NCBI RefSeq assembly: GCF_003480435.1
Contig: NZ_QUJB01000006.1
Span: forward strand, 62,001-126,000
DNA length: 64,000 bases
From: Clostridium sp. AM30-24
Lineage (GTDB): Bacteria; Bacillota; Clostridia; Lachnospirales; Lachnospiraceae
Reading direction: 5' to 3'
Part shown: one piece after another, positions 57,288 to 64,000 of the stretch
How the letters are laid out: each line of letters starts with the position of its first letter
Numbering within the stretch: the first letter of the stretch is position 1
Program-made: the position numbers and the translations under genes
Notes under the pieces: model-generated
Told to the model about the DNA's origin: nothing
The model's input: the letters and a program-made list of their open reading frames with translations, nothing else
The model's database searches: none

Positions 57288-58910
57288 CTAAGCAAATTTT
57301 AACTGTCCAGCATCTTCTTCCTTAATTGTCATATTCGGCATTCTTTGCATCTTGCACATTTCCGGCAGATTTGCCTTGACAAGCGCCGCAGGAAGTGGAG
57401 GACAAACGGCGTTTCCGCATCTTCTCACCTGCTCACTCCGCGGATATGTCTTACCCGTATAATCGTGATCGATTATGTAGTCACTTGGGAATCCCTGGCA
57501 TCCATATAACTCTTTCGGTTCCAGCATGCGCAAACCGATATCAACGATCTGATATTCTGTACCATATATCGTCACAAGCCCGAAACGATCTTGTGCTGTT
57601 ATGGTATCCAGTGGATCTTTAACGCTTTGTCCCGTCCCTGATCCGTAATACTTCGTCAAAAAAGCTCTGACTTCTCCGAAATGTCCATCTCCGGCAGTAA
57701 TCGTGTGCAGTGGTTCTCGAATGTCTTGCCCGGTGCCGCTTTTATAAAATTTGCTGATGAAGGATGATACCACAAGCCCATACCGGTTAGATCCATCCAC
57801 TGTCATGATTGGAGCTTCGATTCCCTGTCCGCGTACCTCATCTTTGGCAGTTTCGGAATGGTATTGAATTAGTATTGGGGCAAGGGTAGCCGTCACAAGT
57901 CGATTATGGTCCACTGTTGTGATAGTATCCAATGGCTTATCTGCTTCACTACCTCCTCCTGAATAGTTTCCGCCATACGCTTTATCAATAATCGGAACAA
58001 GTTTAGGTTCTACAATCCCAAACCCATGCTTTCCTGTAATTGTCGGCATAGGCTGACGAATATCTCCCGGTTTCCGATCTCCACTATGATTACATTGGAT
58101 CAAAAATGGTTCTGGATTGTCCAAAATAAATTTTTTAATTCCTCTGCCAATCCTGTCCATCGTTTTCTTTGCAAGCGGTCTAACGGCTCTGATTCCGTAT
58201 TTCTCTTTGATTTCTTCCGCACTGTCGAAGATACTTGGGCACGGAAGTGAAAAGTCCAACTGTGTATATGCTCCAACATACGGCTTCAACAGCCCCTGTT
58301 TCACTGCTTCACTGTCTGCCGGTCCGTGTGTAGGTTCTGGCCATACAATCTGCTTACCATCACATCTCGCGATCATGAAGAAACGCTTTCTCATTGTCGG
58401 TGCCCCATAATCTGCTGCCACAAGCTCACGGAACTGTACTTCGTACCCGAGATCAGTGAGCTGCTGCACAAACTTCCGGAATGTCACACTTTGTTTTGCT
58501 TTAATCGGATGATGTCCCCGGTTAAGCGGTCCCCATGTCTTAAATTCTTCGACGTTTTCCAGCATGATCACCCGCGGTCTCACCAATCCAGCCCAACGGC
58601 AGGCAACCCATGCAAGTCCACGGATGTTCTTGTCTTTCGGCTTTCCACCTTTGGCCTTGGAGAAGTGCTTACAGTCCGGCGAGAACCATGCCAGCCCTAC
58701 AGAGTGTCCTTTACATGCCGCTACCGGATCTACCTGCCACACATCTTCGCAATAATGCTCTGCATACGGATGATTTGCTTTGTGCATACGGATTGCTTCC
58801 GGATCATGGTTGATAGCGATATCCGGTGAAACACCTGTTGCAATTTCAATTCCAGTTGACGCTCCGCCGCCACCCGCAAAGGAATCGACAATAAGCTCTC
58901 CGTTTATCAT
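57288..58910 (-). CDS. C5-cytosine DNA methyltransferase
   Basis: 540 aa. Motif I LIVDSFAGGGGASTGIEIAT; motif IV WFSPDCKHFSKAKGGK with nucleophile Cys (SPDC variant of PCQ); motif VI MLENVEEF; motifs VIII-X near the C-terminus (YPRSEQVRRCGNAVCPPLP). An insert of five direct GxG..xxPxxTIT repeats (PTITGKHGFG, DTITTVDHNR, MTVDGSNRYG, HTITAGDGHF, DTITAQDRFG) forms the target-recognition region. Protects phage DNA against host restriction. Longer than typical Dcm (about 350 aa). Confidence 0.9.
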   Translation of the reverse strand: MINGELIVDSFAGGGGASTGIEIATGVSPDIAINHDPEAIRMHKANHPYAEHYCEDVWQVDPVAACKGHSVGLAWFSPDCKHFSKAKGGKPKDKNIRGLAWVACRWAGLVRPRVIMLENVEEFKTWGPLNRGHHPIKAKQSVTFRKFVQQLTDLGYEVQFRELVAADYGAPTMRKRFFMIARCDGKQIVWPEPTHGPADSEAVKQGLLKPYVGAYTQLDFSLPCPSIFDSAEEIKEKYGIRAVRPLAKKTMDRIGRGIKKFILDNPEPFLIQCNHSGDRKPGDIRQPMPTITGKHGFGIVEPKLVPIIDKAYGGNYSGGGSEADKPLDTITTVDHNRLVTATLAPILIQYHSETAKDEVRGQGIEAPIMTVDGSNRYGLVVSSFISKFYKSGTGQDIREPLHTITAGDGHFGEVRAFLTKYYGSGTGQSVKDPLDTITAQDRFGLVTIYGTEYQIVDIGLRMLEPKELYGCQGFPSDYIIDHDYTGKTYPRSEQVRRCGNAVCPPLPAALVKANLPEMCKMQRMPNMTIKEEDAGQLKFA

Positions 58911-59179
58911 GGCATCACCTCCGGAAAATCTGAGATATCCATCTGCCCCTTTATGTTTTCTGCATCACGTTCGCACTCTTCACACACTGCAGTTTCTTCA
59001 TCATCCATTTTTCGCTCATTCTCAATATCAATCACAATGGCAGGAATCTTCGCATCAGTTAAAATAAGCACAGCCTTTGGCTCGTACACTTTTCGCCTTT
59101 TCGTATTGGCAACTATAATGCTGACAGAGGCATCCTCCGGGTACTTTTTTAAATATTCCTGTACTTCTAAATTTGTCAT
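58907..59179 (-). CDS. hypothetical protein, 90 aa
   Basis: MTNLEVQEYLKKYPEDASVS, VSIIVANTKRRKVYEPKAVL; start of a cap domain recurrent in phage early operons. Overlaps the methyltransferase start (ATGA). Confidence 0.55.
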   Translation of the reverse strand: MTNLEVQEYLKKYPEDASVSIIVANTKRRKVYEPKAVLILTDAKIPAIVIDIENERKMDDEETAVCEECERDAENIKGQMDISDFPEVMP

Positions 59180-59240
59180 TATTTCAAGGAGCCCGACATG
59201 TCGTTACCCCGGCCGGAGGCTCGGCTCCTTTCATCACTTT

Positions 59241-61268
59241 TTAGAACGGGATCTCCGACTGATCAGCATCAGAAAATCCCTTGTTGTCGCGATTCCACCC
59301 GTAGATTTTATTTTCTGCCGGGAAATTTTTTAGTCGTTTTGTTTCCGGCTCATAATAGAGCTGTATGAACTCGTCCTGTGTACCGCCGTCGCGATCCTTG
59401 GCAATTTCTATGACGTTTGTAGCGTTATAGATGGGATTCTCTTCCTTCCAGCCAAAAGTAAGCTTAGAAAGCCGTTTAAAGTCACTGTTCACGCGGTGAA
59501 TAATAAACGCATTATCCACAGCGTTCGCCAGATCCGCAGTTCCCGAAATATCATCAAGCCTCAGAAATCCCAAAGACTTTCGCGGATGCGCTACAAACAG
59601 GATGTGTACGTTATATTTCTTCGCAAGCCTTTGGAGCTCCATCACAAACGCTGTCTGAGCGTCATACTTGGACTCTGCGAGGTTTGTAATGTTGAATGCC
59701 ATTAAATTATCCAGAATGAGCAGATCAAGCTTCTCTGCCTCGATTAAGCGTTCAAATTGTTCTCCGATTGCCTTGAAGTCATTTCCATACTCGTTGTTGT
59801 AAAGCCAGAAGTTCTTTCCGAGCCATTCTGCGATGCGCTCTTGATACTGCCGTCGGACATTGTAGTAGCCCTCAAACTGAGTCGGCTCTGTGTATCCGCG
59901 ACCGGCAGCCTGCAAATTCATCCATCGCATGAAATTTTTTGGTGCAAGCTCCCCGGAAAAAACAGCAATTCGGTTTCCGGCATCAATCCCATCGAGAATT
60001 ATCTCTGATATCACAGAACTTTTCCCTGCAGCTCTCAGCCCGGACATGACTGAAACATATGATTTTTTCAGTCCACGCAGTTTCATGTCGATGCCGGTGA
60101 TGCCAGTCTTTACGAATCGTTCATCTGGCGTTGGAAGATCCAGAATGTTCCGCGCCGTGTAGAATACCGGCTTCCCTTCTTCCGGCTGTATTGCCTTTGA
60201 AACAGGCTGTATTTTAACTGGCTGTCTGGAATAGATCCGCTGTTCGTAATCCTGCTGCCGTTTCTCATAGGCATCCGGCTCAAAGAGAAGCCGCACATCA
60301 TGCCATGTCTTATCCGAGCATGAATTGTGAAAACAATGAAATCCGATAGCACCGGACCGGCTCTGGAAGATACATGCGTCCTTGCCAGTATGCGTTCCAT
60401 TGAACGGGCACTGATCCAGAACGTATTTGGTTCCGTCGCTGTATCCGGATTTGCGATATCCAAGCCCGAATTTAATCAGCCATTCCTCAAGATCGAACTC
60501 TTGCGGGTTGTACCGGTTGTATTTTTGCGGCTTCTCAGGCGCTGGAAGGAGCTGTGCGAGCTTTTCTAAGTAAACCTTGTCAGTTGGCTGGCTACTGCCT
60601 TCGGAAAGCATACAGCTCATTCTGTGAGGTCGTTCCGGCGTGTTGCTCCCCTTCCGCGCCATAGTGCCGTAAAGCTTACAGATTCGTGCCGGATTGTAAT
60701 TCGTCGTATCAATTGCCACATCGTCAGTGCTGAAAAACATATCAAGCACTTTTAAGCACTTCTTAAGCAGCTCCTCATTCTCTTTGTTGTTCTTGAGCCG
60801 GATCCGGTACAGAAGATGGATTCCGTTACCGCTCATCGCCGTTACCGGTTCATTGAACCCAAGATTCTTCATGAATGCATAGACACGGTTACCGGTCTCT
60901 TTCGCCTGTTGCACCTGTTCATCCGAGCTTGAAACTCCGGCAGATCTCCGTGGATCTGCATCCACGAACAGAAATTCATAGCCATCGATATCTGTATCAC
61001 TGGTGGTAGGCTTGGCATTGGTGATGAAACGGTCTCTCTGCCCTCTGGAGTAGCAACTGTCATTGATGTGGTTCAATGTTATGTAGATGTTTCCAGAAGC
61101 CGGATCCAAGGCTCTCAGAGCTTCAAAAGCGGTATCTGCGCTACGGAAGTAGCCGCTGTGAATCCTTCGGTCTGATTCATGACATCTGATCTCGAACAGT
61201 TCATTGTCCGGCTTCATGATGTTTATCGCCTTGCGAATCTCGTCAGGCTCAAATACCTTTACTGCCAC
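59241..61268 (-). CDS. primase-helicase (AEP-like + DnaB-like)
   Basis: 675 aa. N-terminal AEP-like domain: YEFLFVDADPRRSAGVSSSD (DxD), TAMSGNGIHLLYRI (sGxGxH), AIDTTNYNPARICKLYGTMA. Zinc-finger-like CPFNGTHTGKDACIFQ...CFHNSC (about 287-320). C-terminal RecA/DnaB ATPase: VMSGLRAAGKSSVISEI (Walker A), LDLLILDNLMAF (Walker B). Primes and unwinds DNA at the phage origin. Ends overlapping the replisome organizer start. Confidence 0.85.
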   Translation of the reverse strand: MAVKVFEPDEIRKAINIMKPDNELFEIRCHESDRRIHSGYFRSADTAFEALRALDPASGNIYITLNHINDSCYSRGQRDRFITNAKPTTSDTDIDGYEFLFVDADPRRSAGVSSSDEQVQQAKETGNRVYAFMKNLGFNEPVTAMSGNGIHLLYRIRLKNNKENEELLKKCLKVLDMFFSTDDVAIDTTNYNPARICKLYGTMARKGSNTPERPHRMSCMLSEGSSQPTDKVYLEKLAQLLPAPEKPQKYNRYNPQEFDLEEWLIKFGLGYRKSGYSDGTKYVLDQCPFNGTHTGKDACIFQSRSGAIGFHCFHNSCSDKTWHDVRLLFEPDAYEKRQQDYEQRIYSRQPVKIQPVSKAIQPEEGKPVFYTARNILDLPTPDERFVKTGITGIDMKLRGLKKSYVSVMSGLRAAGKSSVISEIILDGIDAGNRIAVFSGELAPKNFMRWMNLQAAGRGYTEPTQFEGYYNVRRQYQERIAEWLGKNFWLYNNEYGNDFKAIGEQFERLIEAEKLDLLILDNLMAFNITNLAESKYDAQTAFVMELQRLAKKYNVHILFVAHPRKSLGFLRLDDISGTADLANAVDNAFIIHRVNSDFKRLSKLTFGWKEENPIYNATNVIEIAKDRDGGTQDEFIQLYYEPETKRLKNFPAENKIYGWNRDNKGFSDADQSEIPF

Positions 61269-62071
61269 TGTCCGTTACCTCCGCCATTATCCGGCAGCTC
61301 ATTAGTCCTGTCATTGTATCTACCTTCAAAGATTTTGGGGAAATTATTCGGACGTGCAAACCATTCCAGGTCGACCATCCAGTTCCTGTTATTTCCTCCC
61401 TGTAGCCATGTGCTCCGCCGTACATTATCCACAGCTTTAAGAACATTATCGATCCCATACTTATTGATTCTGGCTACAAGCATCTTATAACGTTTTGATG
61501 ATGACGATACCTTATAGACGGGGTTCACACCGATTTCGTTCCATGCATCAATGACTCGTTGGACATCCGTCCGACATAGAGTATCTTTAGATACTCTATT
61601 ATCTTTCTCTATATCTATCTCTTTCTCTATGTCACCAAAACGTAACTGCCCCGTCACATCTCCGTCACATTGTGACGTTTTTTTCTCTCTCATCCGTCTC
61701 ATACGGACAGCACTTTCAGACTCAGAACCTGTCATTTTTTCAGCATTTGCAAGGTAAAACTCGTCATCATCAACGACTTCAAGCAATCCTTTCTGCTGTA
61801 AGAATGTCAGTGTCATACGGACATTGTCCGGGTCCTCTTCAAGGTCTAATGCAAGCTCATCCGCAAAGTTGTCTTCGATCCCTTCGAAGTACAATTTATT
61901 GTCCTGTTGGATGGCTTTTATCAGCATTTTGAGATAAATAATTGTGAATGTATCTCCGCCAGCAATTCTTCTCAGCTTCTTAATGGCCTTATCACGGAAG
62001 AAGTCATCTCCGAGCTTCAGCCAGAAATACCTTTTTCCCGTACGATCTCCCCCTTCCTGTATTGTTGGCAC
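61259..62071 (-). CDS. replisome organizer
   Basis: 270 aa. N-terminal winged-helix: YFWLKLGDDFFRDKAIKKLR, GDTFTIIYLKMLIKAIQQDN, NVRMTLTFLQQKGLLEVVDD (Phage_rep_org_N). A linker DIEKEIDIEKDNRVSKDTL is encoded by an AT-rich stretch with a palindrome. The C-terminal part recruits helicase. Binds the origin, usually inside its own gene. Confidence 0.85.
   Translation of the reverse strand: MPTIQEGGDRTGKRYFWLKLGDDFFRDKAIKKLRRIAGGDTFTIIYLKMLIKAIQQDNKLYFEGIEDNFADELALDLEEDPDNVRMTLTFLQQKGLLEVVDDDEFYLANAEKMTGSESESAVRMRRMREKKTSQCDGDVTGQLRFGDIEKEIDIEKDNRVSKDTLCRTDVQRVIDAWNEIGVNPVYKVSSSSKRYKMLVARINKYGIDNVLKAVDNVRRSTWLQGGNNRNWMVDLEWFARPNNFPKIFEGRYNDRTNELPDNGGGNGQWQ
61576..61599 (-). other. palindrome, candidate origin inside replisome organizer
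   Basis: A perfect 24-bp palindrome with arms ATAGAGTATCT/AGATACTCTAT, followed by pyrimidine-rich TCTCTATATCTATCTCT repeats (about 61606-61637). Origins of this phage family lie inside the organizer gene at such repeats. Confidence 0.5.
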
Positions 62072-62370
62072 ACATATGGCTTGTCCTTAAAATCTGTTCT
62101 CATGATCCGCTTTTTAAACAGGCACACAGGCTTTTGTTTCTGTGTTGTCGGCGAGTATACCCAAATCAAATTCGAACAATGCGCACAGTCTGCCTTATCG
62201 CGCCGGTACCCCAATGTCACATGAATATATCTGTAAAGCGAAATATACTCATACATCCCGGTCCCGTGGTCGATGGACTCGTAGATTTCCTTAATCTGCT
62301 TGCCTTCATTCAGCTGCCGGATAATTTCATCCTTGAGTTCGCTGAACATGCTAATTCTCTTTCTTCCCAT
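62017..62370 (-). CDS. HTH protein with Cys cluster
   Basis: 117 aa. IIRQLNEGKQIKEIYESIDH and YISLYRYIHVTLG suggest a helix-turn-helix; CAHCSNLIWV and VCLFKKR...VCQQY a metal site. Overlaps both neighbours. Confidence 0.55.
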   Translation of the reverse strand: MGRKRISMFSELKDEIIRQLNEGKQIKEIYESIDHGTGMYEYISLYRYIHVTLGYRRDKADCAHCSNLIWVYSPTTQKQKPVCLFKKRIMRTDFKDKPYVCQQYRKGEIVREKGISG

Positions 62371-62953
62371 CTTCCATCGCCCCTAAAAGATCCAGGATCT
62401 TCCTCCCGGTTTCTTCCGGCCGGCAGAAAATGAACTGCACGCCGTATTCTTCCTGCATCGTCCGCATCGCTTTGGCAAGTGATGTTCCTTTGGTTGCCTT
62501 CGGACTCACAAATACCTGTTTTCGGCTTCCATCTGCCTCTCTGATCCATTTTTTCATCTTCGCACGGGGATTTTCCCATTCATCGAGATCATCGAGATTA
62601 GAAACGCCGTCAGAGTTCTCTACCAGAATGTAAAGCTTGATCTGATTTCTCTGTGCGAGGATCACCTCATCACGGAATCGATCATGCTGCGATCCGCAAA
62701 TATTTCCGATTGCCTCCTGGATGTCCCTCTTCGTGTCCACTGATACTTTGTAGGACCCAAGCAAATCCAGCTTCTTGACATCGATGCCGCGGTTCTTCTT
62801 CCGGGACAGCACATCTTCAACGTTCTCATCAACAAGCACATAATCGCCGACCGGCAATGGAACTACATTGAGTTCCGCGCCAAGTCTTTCCATACATGCA
62901 TGTTTGAGGTCATGCTTTTTCTTCTGCTGCCCTGTATCAACTAAGATCTTCAT
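62351..62953 (-). CDS. ERCC4-type nuclease
   Basis: 200 aa. MKILVDTGQQKKKHDLKHAC; LPVGDYVLVDENVEDVLSRKK; YKVSVDTKRDIQEAIGNI with D.KRD variant of the ERKxxxD motif; FRDEVILAQRNQIKLYILVE. ERCC4-type endonucleases cut branched DNA. Role in phage recombination inferred. Confidence 0.75.
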   Translation of the reverse strand: MKILVDTGQQKKKHDLKHACMERLGAELNVVPLPVGDYVLVDENVEDVLSRKKNRGIDVKKLDLLGSYKVSVDTKRDIQEAIGNICGSQHDRFRDEVILAQRNQIKLYILVENSDGVSNLDDLDEWENPRAKMKKWIREADGSRKQVFVSPKATKGTSLAKAMRTMQEEYGVQFIFCRPEETGRKILDLLGAMEDGKKEN

Positions 62954-62967
62954 GTCTGATCACCGCC

Positions 62968-63414
62968 TTAATTGAACGGGAGTCCTGCGTCTCCACCCCC
63001 ATCTGGAATATTCATAAATCCGTCACCAGACACTGATCCTGCAACCTGCTGGTTGTTGCCCGTACCGCCATTTCCAGCGCTCTGATTCTTGCTGTCTGCA
63101 AATTCCTGATCCTCTACAATCACATCCGTCGTGTAGACCTTATTGCCGTCTTTGTTGACATAGGAGCCTGTCTGGATTCTTCCAGAAATCAGTACACGCA
63201 TGCCCTGATGAAAATATTTTTCGGCGAACTCACCTGCTTTTCTGAAAGCAATGCAGGTAATGAAATCGGTTTCCTTCTGTTCACCGTCTTTTTTCTTAGT
63301 GCCTCTTCTGTCGACCGCAAGTGTATATCTCGCAATAGCTGTCGGTTCCTCTCCCTGTGAATAACGTACTTCCGGATCGCGCACTAAGCGGCCCATTAAA
63401 ATAACTTTGTTCAA
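62968..63414 (-). CDS. ssb: single-stranded DNA-binding protein
   Basis: 148 aa. MNKVILMGRLVRDPEVRYSQ; TLAVDRRGTKKKDGEQKETD; FRKAGEFAEKYFHQGMRVLI; C-terminal Gly/Asn linker and acidic-aromatic end GGGDAGLPFN. Standard SSB OB fold with a phage-type tip (LPFN for DDIPF). Protects ssDNA in replication. Confidence 0.95.
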   Translation of the reverse strand: MNKVILMGRLVRDPEVRYSQGEEPTAIARYTLAVDRRGTKKKDGEQKETDFITCIAFRKAGEFAEKYFHQGMRVLISGRIQTGSYVNKDGNKVYTTDVIVEDQEFADSKNQSAGNGGTGNNQQVAGSVSGDGFMNIPDGGGDAGLPFN

Positions 63415-63438
63415 CTTCCTATCCTCCTGTTTTTGTTT

Positions 63439-64000
63439 CTAAAATGGATCTTTGCACAATTCGATTGACAGCCCAGACGCCGCACAATCGACATTTACTC
63501 CGAATCCTGTAATCTTCTCCATTGACTCAACAAAACGTTCCCGTGAGCTTGAAGAATGTCCTAAATGACACATTATGACATTCCTTAGTTCTGGCGTTTT
63601 ATTCGCCGAAATAATGTCCATGCATGTATCAAGTGATGCATGTCCTCTCATCACATGTTCATAGTTTGGAATCTCCGAATTAAGACTATTTTTGTCATAA
63701 TTGGCTTCCACCAAAAAATGGTTGATTCCCATATTTTTGAAGTTATAACGAATGTATGAAAAATCAGTTGCAAAGAGCATTTTTCCCATTGATGGATGAG
63801 TAATTAAATATGCATAACATGGTGTATCTTCATGTGGCACATAAAACGGAATTACTTTAAATCTACCAATTTTTTTAGCTTTCTTTTCCGTCAAAGAATA
63901 CAATCTTTCATGCCAATCTTTTTCGATATTTGCCGCCGTTTCCGCATTCGTATACACAGGGATTCCTGTCTTTAAAAACTCTTTTACATGCCCGGCATGA
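63439..64000 (-). CDS. metallo-beta-lactamase-fold hydrolase (N-terminus outside)
   Basis: The frame continues past the right edge: HAGHVKEFLKTGIPVYTNAE, consistent with the HxHxDHAGH metal site just outside. Later YLITHPSMGKMLFATDFSYI, HLGHSSSSRERF and ANYD motifs. YycJ/WalJ-like phage MBL nuclease family. The GTG at 63957 is internal. Confidence 0.8.
   Translation of the reverse strand, partial: HAGHVKEFLKTGIPVYTNAETAANIEKDWHERLYSLTEKKAKKIGRFKVIPFYVPHEDTPCYAYLITHPSMGKMLFATDFSYIRYNFKNMGINHFLVEANYDKNSLNSEIPNYEHVMRGHASLDTCMDIISANKTPELRNVIMCHLGHSSSSRERFVESMEKITGFGVNVDCAASGLSIELCKDPF

Noticed and set aside
1..64000. Diversity-generating retroelement as the cause of fibre variation
   Set aside because: No reverse transcriptase ORF and no template/variable repeat pair with adenine-specific changes; the variable parts differ throughout, and share only the core.
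1..64000. CRISPR array
   Set aside because: No regularly spaced 25-40 bp repeats; the six ATAAGTGCATTAT copies are short operators with irregular spacing.

Overview
The window is part of a temperate siphophage (or prophage) genome whose host is most likely a low-to-mid GC gut Clostridia/Lachnospiraceae-type Firmicute. Evidence: SPP1/Gp6-type portal, GP20-type scaffold, long tape measure, GH24 lysozyme with cell-wall-binding repeats, XkdX/XhlA-like proteins, AntA-ORF6C antirepressor, replisome organizer, DUF3310, and strong GGAGG ribosome sites. No ribosomal or housekeeping bacterial genes are seen. Both window ends cut genes (a tail-fibre cassette at base 1, a metallo-beta-lactamase-fold gene at base 64000).

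Layout. 0-6 kb: a silent fibre cassette, a Panacea/putative-toxin pair, an antirepressor, two tiny ribbon-helix-helix (RHH) genes and membrane or zinc-ribbon accessory genes. 6-18 kb (minus strand): tape measure, tail chaperones (with a probable -1 frameshift), tail tube, connectors, a gene ending in a DUF2829/Tad2-like domain, capsid, scaffold, portal. 19-27 kb: distal tail, tail-associated protein, baseplate, fibre, holin, lysozyme. 28.8-31 kb: late regulator and large terminase. 31-35 kb: small genes and a tRNA cluster (about ten genes, several degenerate, one initiator-like). 35-41 kb: LemA, a possible ThyX-like protein, DUF3310, candidate small terminase and AT-rich control regions. 41.3-43.4 kb: a plus-strand island with an RHH-controlled promoter set, a short serine recombinase and a tRNA-like element; then a tyrosine integrase. 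45-64 kb: a long minus-strand early operon of small proteins, radical SAM, two PAPS-reductase-like proteins, MazG-like proteins, cytosine methyltransferase, primase-helicase, replisome organizer, ERCC4 nuclease and SSB.

The main discovery is a dispersed shufflon-like system. Seven copies of a 13-bp core, TAACAATTTGAGT, sit at 0.4, 18.1, 19.1, 21.3, 22.5, 27.65 and 28.8 kb. Each copy begins, in the same reading frame (NNLS), an alternative tail-fibre C-terminus. One copy is joined to the fibre N-terminus (23.1-22.0 kb); the rest lack a credible start. They form convergent pairs (B/C, D/E, F/G, and A with a partner presumably off the left edge) lying at operon boundaries next to terminators. 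Recombination between sites could swap receptor-binding tips or flip whole late modules. The late modules are in a permuted order (terminase - tail tip/lysis - portal/head/tail), and two breakpoints coincide with cassette pairs.

A second pattern is a set of short plus-strand units, each with a -35/-10 promoter at 17-bp spacing, a 60-80 nt structured RNA and a terminator. Three of them converge on tiny minus-strand genes.
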